Source of the DNA: an uncultured Lactobacillus sp. | GTDB taxonomy: Bacteria > Bacillota > Bacilli > Lactobacillales > Lactobacillaceae | Assembly: GCF_910589175.1 (NCBI RefSeq) | Contig: NZ_CAJURR010000007.1 | Location: 1 to 64,000 of the forward strand | Direction of reading: 5' to 3' | Length of the DNA stretch: 64,000 nt | In this document: in pieces, positions 1 through 7,988 of the stretch | Layout of the letters: every line of letters begins with the position of its first letter | Numbering within the stretch: position 1 is the first letter of the stretch | The notes under the pieces: generated by a model | Databases searched by the model: none | What the model was told of the DNA's origin: nothing | The model's input: the letters and a program-made list of their open reading frames with translations, nothing else | Translations under genes and position numbers: made by a program

Positions 1-3000
1 GCATCAATAGTAAATGGATTAGTAGTTACAACACCATTCTTTGAACCTAAGATGTTCTTTGCTGCATCGTTATTAGTGAGGTCAACAGTAACACTGGCAG
101 TGACTTCTTTACCTGCTGCAGTTGCAGTATCAACAGTAGTATCTGGAGTAGTAGTCCAGCTTACAGTTAATGGATCAATGATAATTGGGGTTGCAGTAGT
201 TAAAAGCTTACCATCTGTTAATTCGTAACCTTCTGCAGTTACAACAGTTGCTGGAGAAAGTACTTGTGAATTTTCAGTAGTTTCGTGAGCATTGAGCTTA
301 GAAGTGTCAACAGTAGTTACAACTACACCATTGTCACCCCAAATAACTTCTTGACCAGCTTTAGTAACAATTACTGGAACAGTAGTTTCATCAGTACTCA
401 TATCTGGGTAAGTTACCGTTACTGGAACGTTGTAAGCACCTGGAGTTACATCATTACCTGGCTTAACAGTTATGATACCAGTTGATGGATCAACTGTCGC
501 CCAGTCTGGTGTATCGGTACCCGTAGTAAAAGTAGTATCAGTTGGAGCAGTAGCAGGCTTACCGTCTTGACTTGTAAAACTTGGATTATCAGTAGCAGTC
601 TTGCCTTGTTCTACTGAGATTGGATCGTAATGTGGCTGGTTAGTATCGGCCATTGGTGCAGCGATGTGCAATGGAATGTTTGCAAAATCAGCTGAACCAT
701 CTGTATAAGTTACCTTAGCCCAAGCTGAAGTATCAGTAGTCTTAAGATTGCCGGTTGGATTATTTGGTGCATCTAAGCCACCCATCACTTCATTCCAAAG
801 AGTTCCATCAGTAGTAGGATCATACCAAGTTACATTTTTAATAGGTAAAAGATCAGAGGTTACGTTGCCGTCACTAGTACGCAAGCCTTCAATACCATCT
901 TTAGCAGCTAAATTGCCAAGAGTTTGGCCAGTATTACCATTGATTGTTTTAACTACTGGTTGGTATTTATCTGCGTCACTGATATTTACAACTTCAGCTA
1001 AAATTGAACCCATAGCAATACGCTGAGCTTTCCACCAGTTGAAGTTGTTCAATAACTTGTTTAAGTATGGAGTTTGATAACTTACACCTGATCCACTATT
1101 AAAAGTACCGTCGTTGTATTCTGTAGACCCTACCCCTGCTTGGTTTTCAGCCATCTTAACACTTGCATTTGAATCGTAGAGAGTGTCAACACCTTTATGT
1201 GAAATACCTGCTTGAGGAACTTTACCTTTAGGAATATATTGGTCAAAGTTATTACCCCATTCATTTTGAATGTGCAATTGGTCAACATACCAAGTATTTG
1301 AAGGTGAATCACTCATATTGCCTTGATCCCATTGAGCAATTGGAGTTACAGCAGAGTTGGCATCTGGGCCATTTACCCATGCATTATTTTGAACACCTTC
1401 AAGCCGAATCAATGATCCTCTCAAATCACCAGTACGTTGCAAGTTAACATAAGCAGGGTTATTAAATTCAAGGCTGTTAGTACTACTGGTTCCCCACATA
1501 CTAATCATTCCACTAAATGGAGAATTAGTGTTATTACCTTGAACATAAGTATCAGAATTATCTTGAAGATCTAAGCTAGCTCCTGGCCCAACATAGAGCT
1601 TCATGTCCATATTCTTATTGATCCCACCAGCACCAAAAGAAATTAAAGGTGTTAATGTCTTGTCCGAATTATCACGGATGATTGTTAAATTACCATTGTT
1701 AGTTAAATAACCTTTTTGTGTGCTAGCTGGGAAAGCAACAGAGGTAATAAAACCGCCAAAAATATTAACTGGAGCGTAGTGGAAACCATTGTAGTTTGTA
1801 ACAGCGTTAGTAGTGCTATCTTCTTTACCATCAGCTTGGTTATCTTGCTGAGTATGGATAGTTACAATACCTTGACTGCCAATGGTTAAATTCTGAGTAG
1901 AAATGGCTGATGAGTGTCCCTTTGCCATTTTGGCATCTAAGGTACCATTTACTACCATTGAACCATAATTTGGTTGCCCTGCTACCAGTTGATTACCAGT
2001 TTGAACACCGCGAATATCATCAGAAAGGACTTGTAAAGAAAGAGTTGCACCTTCGTTAATTACAGTTGAATTTTCACCAGTATCTTTTGACCAAAGAATC
2101 CAGTTGTTTGCATTTATCGCACTACCACTTTTATTAGCAATATCTCCATGAACTTTGAAAACAGTAATTCCCGAATCAACAACTGTAGTTAAACTAGTAA
2201 CTGTGTTATATCCCATTGGCATATTAGTTACCCAAATTCTGTTTTCGCCTTTGAAGACTACAGGTAAGTTTTTACCGTATTCGTCAACTAAAGTTCTATT
2301 GTCTAAAGTGGCATCTACACCATCGAATACTAGTTGACTCTTCTTTGTATTTTCTGCACTACCATAGAAGGAAATTGGTGAATACTTGGATTCACTGGCC
2401 ATGATTCTTGTATTCTTTACAGTAATCTTCCATGCACTATCTGTATTTTGATAGTTCTTATTTTGAACAGCAATTGAGTATTGTCTAAATTCAATCTTGT
2501 GACCATTACCATTAATTGTAACTTCCCTAGCTGATCCTTGTGAATCTAGGTAAAGGTAATTATTATTGCCAGTAACACCATTTACACGCCCATTAATAAT
2601 AATGTCTTGAGTAATGTTAATAGTTCCAACGTTTCCATTGTTCAGAGCATTAGCTAAGCTTTGCCAGTTGCTTGCATCTTCCGATTGAGTCCCATTAGTA
2701 CTCAATGCTTCTGGAGTATTACTTCTAAGTTCAACAAAAGCTCCTCTTAAAGCACTGTCTCTAACTACTGCTTTTTCTTCTTGAACTGAAGCTTTGGGAG
2801 CTACTACTTTATTTTCATTAACATCCAATTTTGCAACAGAAGATTGTTTATTCTTTAGGTTAGTCGCATCATTATTCGCAGAAACTTCAGTTTCAGTACT
2901 CTTTGTTTGTTTTGAATTAGTAGACTCAACTGCCTTATTTTCTTCCTTTACTTCCTTAGCAGAAATTTCAGTTGAAGCATTTTGAATTGGAGATTGAGTA

Positions 3001-3302
3001 AGTTTGCTATCAGCATTAGTTTGAGTTGCCGTAGTAGTCTCACTTACCCCCCCCTCCATATTATTTTGCGCATTCTCAGTATTCTTCTGAACATTTGCAC
3101 TTTCTTCATTATTTTTGGCATTTTGCACAACTGCGGCTTGATCACCTGTAGCAGCGTGTGCCTTCTGGCTTCCAGCCATACTCATAAAGCTAAAACCAAT
3201 TAAAACAGAAGCGGCACCAATAGAGAATTTTCTAATTGAAAACCGTTCCTTCCTCGGCTCCATCTTCCGAATTTTTTCTTTATAGTTATTTTTTGATAGC
3301 AT
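1..3302 (-). CDS. YSIRK/Rib-type surface adhesin, N-terminal part (runs off the window)
   Basis: The frame is open from an ATG at 3302 to the window edge, about 1100 residues, so the C-terminus is missing. Residues 1-51 form a YSIRK-type signal (FSIRKFSIG at 21-29, then a hydrophobic stretch and AHAA). Residues 52-150 are polar low-complexity sequence. About residues 170-800 are rich in Asn and Gly with beta-helix character, resembling the pectate-lyase-like adhesive domain of lactobacillar surface proteins. The part near the window edge carries Rib-type repeats (YPDMSTDETTVPVIV). The start is supported by the site TAAAGGAGAC at 3320-3311. A run of eight G on the coding strand (3054-3047) lies at codons 83-86 and is in frame here. 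Family role: sortase-anchored adhesin. The ligand is unknown. Confidence 0.9.
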   Translation of the reverse strand, partial: MLSKNNYKEKIRKMEPRKERFSIRKFSIGAASVLIGFSFMSMAGSQKAHAATGDQAAVVQNAKNNEESANVQKNTENAQNNMEGGVSETTTATQTNADSKLTQSPIQNASTEISAKEVKEENKAVESTNSKQTKSTETEVSANNDATNLKNKQSSVAKLDVNENKVVAPKASVQEEKAVVRDSALRGAFVELRSNTPEALSTNGTQSEDASNWQSLANALNNGNVGTINITQDIIINGRVNGVTGNNNYLYLDSQGSAREVTINGNGHKIEFRQYSIAVQNKNYQNTDSAWKITVKNTRIMASESKYSPISFYGSAENTKKSQLVFDGVDATLDNRTLVDEYGKNLPVVFKGENRIWVTNMPMGYNTVTSLTTVVDSGITVFKVHGDIANKSGSAINANNWILWSKDTGENSTVINEGATLSLQVLSDDIRGVQTGNQLVAGQPNYGSMVVNGTLDAKMAKGHSSAISTQNLTIGSQGIVTIHTQQDNQADGKEDSTTNAVTNYNGFHYAPVNIFGGFITSVAFPASTQKGYLTNNGNLTIIRDNSDKTLTPLISFGAGGINKNMDMKLYVGPGASLDLQDNSDTYVQGNNTNSPFSGMISMWGTSSTNSLEFNNPAYVNLQRTGDLRGSLIRLEGVQNNAWVNGPDANSAVTPIAQWDQGNMSDSPSNTWYVDQLHIQNEWGNNFDQYIPKGKVPQAGISHKGVDTLYDSNASVKMAENQAGVGSTEYNDGTFNSGSGVSYQTPYLNKLLNNFNWWKAQRIAMGSILAEVVNISDADKYQPVVKTINGNTGQTLGNLAAKDGIEGLRTSDGNVTSDLLPIKNVTWYDPTTDGTLWNEVMGGLDAPNNPTGNLKTTDTSAWAKVTYTDGSADFANIPLHIAAPMADTNQPHYDPISVEQGKTATDNPSFTSQDGKPATAPTDTTFTTGTDTPDWATVDPSTGIITVKPGNDVTPGAYNVPVTVTYPDMSTDETTVPVIVTKAGQEVIWGDNGVVVTTVDTSKLNAHETTENSQVLSPATVVTAEGYELTDGKLLTTATPIIIDPLTVSWTTTPDTTVDTATAAGKEVTASVTVDLTNNDAAKNILGSKNGVVTTNPFTID

Positions 3303-3652
3303 TATTTATTGTCTCCTTTAGTAAAATAGTAAAACAGTATATCATGTTATAACCTTTATTATAATTCTTTTTTTAAAAAAATAGAAGGTAAAATAACAAT
3401 ATATGTTAAAATTAAATAATTTATTTTGTTGTAATCTATCTACATATATCATTAAAAAAGCTCCGAGTTAGCCTAATGCTTTTAGCATAATAAATAACAT
3501 GTATTAACAAAAAACAGCAAGAAAATAAAAAATGGATAACTGTCGTTTCATTTACATGATATTCACAATAAAATAATAGCCGATATAGGACTATTGTATT
3601 CCTCCCCATTTCTTTTACTGTCAACGCGTCTTTATTATAAAAATTTTTCCAC
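3303..3652. other. Gene-free upstream region of the adhesin
   Basis: This AT-rich stretch of about 350 bases separates the adhesin start from the efp terminator. It must hold the adhesin promoter on the minus strand. TATAAT-like sequences occur around 3335-3365 but none has a convincing -35 partner. A minus-strand frame of 81 codons at 3436-3681 has no supporting features and runs through the efp terminator. Confidence 0.5.
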
Positions 3653-3679
3653 AAAAAAAGGCTACTCAGTTGAGTAGCC
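3653..3679 (-). terminator. Rho-independent terminator of efp
   Basis: A perfect 9-bp stem (GGCTACTCA / TGAGTAGCC) is followed in the minus direction by seven T, eight bases past the efp stop codon. Confidence 0.9.
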
Positions 3680-3687
3680 AAATATAC

Positions 3688-4260
3688 TTATCTACTAATA
3701 CTATCTGCACGGCCTTTATAGTCGCCATTTTCAGTTCCAATAATTAATTCTTCGCCTTCCTTAATGAAGTCTGGCACCGTTACAACTAAACCAGTATCCA
3801 TAGTTGCGGGTTTTCCACCACCAGCAGCAGTGGCTCCCTTGATTTCTGGTTGAGTTTCTTTAACAGTCATCTTTACAGTTGACGGTAAGTTAATTCCAAT
3901 TAGTTTACCTTCGTCAGTAAACTTAAGATCAACATCAATATTTGGCATCAAAAACTTATCTTCTGCTTCAAGATGTTCCTTAGGAATTAAATATTGTTCA
4001 TAAGTATCAGTGTCCATAAAGATAAAGTTAGCATCATCATCGTAGAGATATTGTGCTTTCTTCAGAGCAACATTAACTAACTCTACCTTTTCACTTGGAC
4101 GCATTGTTTTATGAACAACAGCTCCACTCATTACATCACGCAAGTCCATTTGCATAACAGTATTGCCCTTACCAGGCTTGTGGTGATTGCTCTTTAATAC
4201 TTCGATTAACTTACCATCTTGGCTAAAAATCATACCTTTTTTTAATTCAATTGCTTGCAT
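3688..4260 (-). CDS. efp: Translation elongation factor P
   Basis: EF-P rescues ribosomes stalled at consecutive prolines. The protein has 190 residues and begins MQAIELKKGMIF, matching the family start and usual length (185-190). An 18-codon extension upstream is unlikely because AGGGGAAG sits just before the ATG at 4260. The N-terminal KOW-like domain carries the KPGKG loop whose second Lys is the tip residue that is modified in many species. Two OB-like domains follow, ending in VPDFIKEGEELIIGTENGDYKGRA. It lies 10 bases behind coaA on the same strand and ends at a strong terminator, so the two are probably one transcript. This window also holds a leader peptide with a Pro-Pro-Pro motif (23299-23343). 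Confidence 0.96.
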   Translation of the reverse strand: MQAIELKKGMIFSQDGKLIEVLKSNHHKPGKGNTVMQMDLRDVMSGAVVHKTMRPSEKVELVNVALKKAQYLYDDDANFIFMDTDTYEQYLIPKEHLEAEDKFLMPNIDVDLKFTDEGKLIGINLPSTVKMTVKETQPEIKGATAAGGGKPATMDTGLVVTVPDFIKEGEELIIGTENGDYKGRADSISR

Positions 4261-4270
4261 TTTTCTTCCC

Positions 4271-5122
4271 CTAAAATTTTCTAATATACATATCGCTGAT
4301 TTCATGATTACCATGCTTTTTAATAATCATGTCAGCTCGTTTCTTAGTTGGTTCAATATATTCATGTAAATTTTTCAAGTTAACATCGCGCCACACTCTT
4401 TTCGCAAATATATCAGCTTGCTGCCGTGGCACATGAGCCCATTGATAAAAATAATTATCTGGATTATCACGATTAATCTCTAACATTAAATGATAGCGGT
4501 CGAGATACCATCTCTCTAAATCTTCTTCACTTGCATCTAAATAAATTACATAATCTAAGAAGTCGCTTGGTGGTGCCTGACCGTCTGGCGGCATCTCAAG
4601 GAGATTGATCCCCTCTACCACTAGTACATCTGGCTCTTCTACTGATCCTACCTCATTAGATATCAGATCAGAAATTTCCTGTGAGTATAGTCGATATGGT
4701 ACTCTTTCTTTACCAGCTTTAACACTTGCCAAAAAAGTAGAAAAGGCATCCCAATTAAATGACACTGGGAAGCCTTTTTGATCCATTAAGTTTTTGGCTT
4801 TAAGTTCTGCATTAGGCATCAAAAAACCGTCTGTAGAAACTTGTGCAATCTTTTTATCAGGTTCAAGGCGTTCAAATAAGCGAGTTATTTTCTTAGCAAA
4901 GGTAGACTTACCAACAGCAACAGATCCCGTTACTCCAATTATAAAGGGGATCTTTGACCAATGTTCTTTATAAAATGTTTGTTGAGTGTGATAAACTGCA
5001 TTCTTTTGACTCATGATATATTGAAGATTTTTCATCATGAAAATTTCTGCGCTAAATTCATCACTTGGAGGAATTAAAGCCTGCCACTTTTCAGGTGTCA
5101 GGTGTAAAAATTGCTCTTGCAT
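4271..5122 (-). CDS. coaA: Type I pantothenate kinase
   Basis: This enzyme phosphorylates pantothenate in the first committed step of coenzyme A synthesis. The 283-residue protein has the P-loop GVTGSVAVGKST at residues 63-74, followed by STDGFLMPNAEL and LVVEGINLL, all hallmarks of the CoaA (PRK-like) family. It is slightly shorter than the E. coli enzyme (316) because of a compact N-terminus. The start ATG at 5122 is preceded by a purine-rich GAAGGAAGG. It is the upstream gene of a probable coaA-efp pair. Confidence 0.95.
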   Translation of the reverse strand: MQEQFLHLTPEKWQALIPPSDEFSAEIFMMKNLQYIMSQKNAVYHTQQTFYKEHWSKIPFIIGVTGSVAVGKSTFAKKITRLFERLEPDKKIAQVSTDGFLMPNAELKAKNLMDQKGFPVSFNWDAFSTFLASVKAGKERVPYRLYSQEISDLISNEVGSVEEPDVLVVEGINLLEMPPDGQAPPSDFLDYVIYLDASEEDLERWYLDRYHLMLEINRDNPDNYFYQWAHVPRQQADIFAKRVWRDVNLKNLHEYIEPTKKRADMIIKKHGNHEISDMYIRKF

Positions 5123-5210
5123 AAAAAGCCGCCTTCCTTCTGCCTTGTTCCTAGTATTTTTACATTGTTCAGCCTATCATATATATTGAGAGAAAGAAAA
5201 GAAGATATCT

Positions 5211-5783
5211 ATGAAAAAATTAATTCTTTTTGGTGATTCCCTACTTGCAGGTTATATTGATGGACACGCAACTAATATTGTAACTCAAGGACTGCAAGAA
5301 AAATTACCTAAATTTACAATTATTAATAATTCTGTACCTGGAAGTACAACTGAGGAAGCAATTGATTTTTATGAATTAAGAATTAAACCTTTCAATTACG
5401 ACTTAGCTGTACTTGCCTTAGGGACTAATGACGCAAACATGCAATTTGGCTTAAGCGCTGGCCGTTATGCACATAACTTACAAGTTCTAGTAGATTTAAT
5501 TGGTGTCGATAAAATCATTTTAATGGGACCTTCCTATACTAATTGGAAAATCGCTAAAGATCAAGCATGGCCAAAAACATTACAATTTGAACTAGTAGCT
5601 GAGGAATGTCATATCGAAAACAATATTCCCTTCTTAAACTTTGCAAAAGTAATGCGTAAGACAGGTCATCCGAATAATTTACTTCAGAAGGACGGCATCC
5701 ATTTAAATCAAGAAGGTAATAAATTACTAATTGAAAAGCTTGCTGAATTAGTCAAAGAGAAAGAAACAGCTGCTATATCATAA
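5211..5783 (+). CDS. SGNH/GDSL-family hydrolase (lipase or esterase)
   Basis: A 190-residue protein of the SGNH hydrolase fold. Block I is FGDSLLAGY with the nucleophile Ser10. Block III is LALGTNDAN (residues 69-77). Block V is DGIHLN with Asp161 and His164. All catalytic blocks are present, so it should be active. There is no signal peptide, which suggests an intracellular esterase or acylhydrolase. The natural substrate cannot be told from sequence. It is transcribed alone, divergently from coaA-efp, and ends at a long hairpin shared with the convergent peptidase pseudogene. Confidence 0.9.
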   Translation: MKKLILFGDSLLAGYIDGHATNIVTQGLQEKLPKFTIINNSVPGSTTEEAIDFYELRIKPFNYDLAVLALGTNDANMQFGLSAGRYAHNLQVLVDLIGVDKIILMGPSYTNWKIAKDQAWPKTLQFELVAEECHIENNIPFLNFAKVMRKTGHPNNLLQKDGIHLNQEGNKLLIEKLAELVKEKETAAIS

Positions 5784-5847
5784 AAAGCATCCCAATAATC
5801 ACAATATCATTGAATCAAGACACTGACAATTAGGGATGCTTTTTTTC
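5783..5847 (+). terminator. Bidirectional terminator
   Basis: The arms AAAAGCATCCC and GGGATGCTTTT close a long loop, with A-runs and T-runs on both sides. It serves the GDSL gene and the convergent peptidase pseudogene. Confidence 0.8.
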
Positions 5848-5851
5848 TAGT

Positions 5852-6574
5852 TTATTCAATATACAAAGCTTGTTTACCTTGTTGGTTATAACTTGCCTCT
5901 ATCTTCTTTAAGCTTACCTTCTTATTTTTAACGCCATAAGGATCATTTACATACACAATCCCCTTTTTCTTGTTATAACCAGTAATCACACAAGCATGAG
6001 ATGATGGTGTTACATGGACTTTTCCTTGCTTGGTAGCCCGGGTCTGCATATCATTTATACGATCAAACTTCAAAGTTGTAATGATTACTACAGGATGTCC
6101 TTTAGAAACCAATTTCAATACTCAAACAAAGTTATTGCCTGTATAGTTGCGAATTCGCTTGGTATATTTTCTTGCAACATTATACAAAGGTTCATTATAA
6201 ACACACCAGCCTGCATTCTTGATACTCATATAGCCAACAAAACCAACATGTGGATTTCCACGATAATCATTATCAATAAATGAGGAAACATGCTTAATAT
6301 TTGACGACAACTCTAATTTACTTACATTAATATCATAGTATTTCAACAACATGGAAAGTGATGTAACCTCACATCCATTTGGTAAGTCTGGCAATTGATT
6401 TTCTAAGGGAACATTTAGTTTCTGCTCTGGTATTAAAGTAAGCCAATCATATTCATCTTGAATCTTATCGAAATTAAGTACTAAAGCGACTACTCCTGCA
6501 GTAATTAATAGTAAAAATGTATATAAAATTTTTCTTCTACGCCGATATTTTCTAGCTCTACTTATTCTTTTCAT
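5852..6574 (-). pseudogene. C39-like cysteine peptidase, split by an in-frame stop
   Basis: Two pieces lie in the same frame: 6574-6122 (150 codons) and 6121-5852, separated only by a TGA at 6124-6122. The first piece has a basic N-terminus, one membrane segment (residues 16-33) and PNGCEVTSLSML with the presumed catalytic Cys. The second has HACVITGYN and VNDPYG with the His and Asp. The joined product of about 240 residues matches the C39_2-type papain-like peptidases common in Firmicutes. The stop removes His and Asp from the product, so it should be inactive. A single change (for example CGA or TGG to TGA) would explain it. A base-call error is the main alternative. Confidence 0.82.
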
Positions 6575-6630
6575 GCTAAGTATTTTAACTATTACGTATC
6601 AGCTCTGTCAAAGAAAGACAAGGCGCATAA

Positions 6631-6730
6631 AAATTAAATAGACTTAATTTATATATCAGCTTTTGCAAAAGAATTAAGTCCATTTAATTTATATGCTAAA
6701 ATTATACTGTAAATTAAATAGACTTAATTT
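6631..6730 (+). promoter_or_regulatory. Three copies of a 20-bp operator-like repeat
   Basis: AAATTAAATAGACTTAATTT occurs exactly at 6631-6650 and 6711-6730, and an inverted variant with two changes at 6671-6690. Each copy is itself a partial palindrome (AAATTAA, six bases, TTAATTT). The last copy ends 17 bases before the ATPase start codon at 6748. Spacing (40 bp between neighbouring copies) and position fit repressor or autoregulator sites. Confidence 0.55.
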
Positions 6731-6747
6731 TTAAAATGAGGTTGATT

Positions 6748-7929
6748 ATGGTACCACGTAATTCTTACTTAGACATATTAGATAAGCTTCGTGATAAGCA
6801 AATAATTAAAGTTCTAACTGGTGTACGTCGCTCAGGCAAATCTACTATTCTTAAGTTATATCAGAAGAAATTAATAAATTATGGTATAAGTAATACTCAA
6901 ATTCAAACATTAAACTTTGAAGATTTAGACTTAGTGACAATTAAGACATATTTAGATCTATATAACTATGTCAATAATCGACTTATTCCGGATCAGATGA
7001 ATTATATTTTTATTGATGAAGTTCAAAGTATCCCTAATTTTGAAAAAGCCCTTGATAGTCTTTATATCAAAAAAAACGTGGACTTGTATGTTACCGGATC
7101 AAATGCCTTTATGCTTTCTGGTGAATTAGCTACACTTCTTTCCGGCCGCTATATTGAAATTCCGGTATATCCTTTTTCATTCAAAGAATTTTTGCAAACC
7201 ACTACCGGTTTAAAAGAAAGAGCCTTTTCTACCTACTTAGAACGTGGAGGTTTTCCATTTGCTACAGAATTAAATGATGACAATACTTATCTTTCGTATA
7301 TTCAAGGAATCATTAATACGGTCTTAGTAAAGGATATTTTAACTAGACTGAACCGAGGAAATGCTACTCTTTTAAACGCAATTGCTAGTTTTCTAACAGA
7401 AGCAAACGGTAGTTTAGTCACACCAGCTAAAATTGCTAAAACTTTAACTTCTAATGGCATCAAAACTAGTAATACTACTGTCCTTTCATATTTAGAAAAA
7501 TTAGTAGATTCATATTTATTCTATCAATGTAATCGATACGATATTGCAGGCAAAAAATATTTACAAATTAATAGTAAATATTATCCAGTTGATCCCTCCT
7601 TAAGGAGAGCTCTTCTTGGGCAAAGACGACCAAACATGGGTAGTAGACTTGAAAATGTAGTGTTTATGGAATTAAAGAGACGAGGCTATGAAGTATATGT
7701 AGGAAGCCTTAGAAATAAAGAAATAGATTTTGTAGCACTTAAAGATGGTGTCAGACAATATTATCAAGTGAGTCTAACTGTTCAAGATGATAAGACCTAC
7801 AATCGAGAAATTGCACCATTTTTAGCAATTGATGATAATTACCAAAAAATTCTTCTTACACAAGATCCAGGAAATTACAATGACAACGGAATCGAACAAA
7901 GAAACGTCATTGATTGGTTACTTGAATAA
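6748..7929 (+). CDS. AAA-family ATPase with DUF4143 C-terminal domain
   Basis: From the ATG at 6748 the protein has 393 residues. An ATG 12 bases upstream is in frame, but GAGG at 6738-6741 lies inside that extension at the right distance for 6748. The Walker A motif GVRRSGKS is at residues 25-32 and Walker B FIDE at 88-91, followed by the sensor-like YVTGSNAF. This is the AAA_14 module. The C-terminal third (ENVVFMELKRRGYEVYVG and KEIDFV) is DUF4143, a nuclease-like fold. Proteins of this type are widespread in bacteria and archaea but have no settled function. It stands alone with its own repeated operator sites and a strong terminator. I infer a possible defence or genome-maintenance role only from the fold. 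Confidence 0.88.
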   Translation: MVPRNSYLDILDKLRDKQIIKVLTGVRRSGKSTILKLYQKKLINYGISNTQIQTLNFEDLDLVTIKTYLDLYNYVNNRLIPDQMNYIFIDEVQSIPNFEKALDSLYIKKNVDLYVTGSNAFMLSGELATLLSGRYIEIPVYPFSFKEFLQTTTGLKERAFSTYLERGGFPFATELNDDNTYLSYIQGIINTVLVKDILTRLNRGNATLLNAIASFLTEANGSLVTPAKIAKTLTSNGIKTSNTTVLSYLEKLVDSYLFYQCNRYDIAGKKYLQINSKYYPVDPSLRRALLGQRRPNMGSRLENVVFMELKRRGYEVYVGSLRNKEIDFVALKDGVRQYYQVSLTVQDDKTYNREIAPFLAIDDNYQKILLTQDPGNYNDNGIEQRNVIDWLLE

Positions 7930-7931
7930 CG

Positions 7932-7985
7932 AAAAATCCCTCTAAATCAAGGTTCTAATGATGCCAAGATTCAAGAGGGATTTTA
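7932..7985 (+). terminator. Bidirectional terminator between the ATPase and helD
   Basis: AAAAATCCCTCT and AGAGGGATTTTT form a stem flanked by A- and T-runs, just behind both convergent stop codons. Confidence 0.85.
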
Positions 7986-7988
7986 TTT

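Noticed and set aside
3436..3681. Minus-strand frame of 81 codons
   Set aside because: It has no ribosome binding site, runs through the efp terminator and has low-complexity composition.
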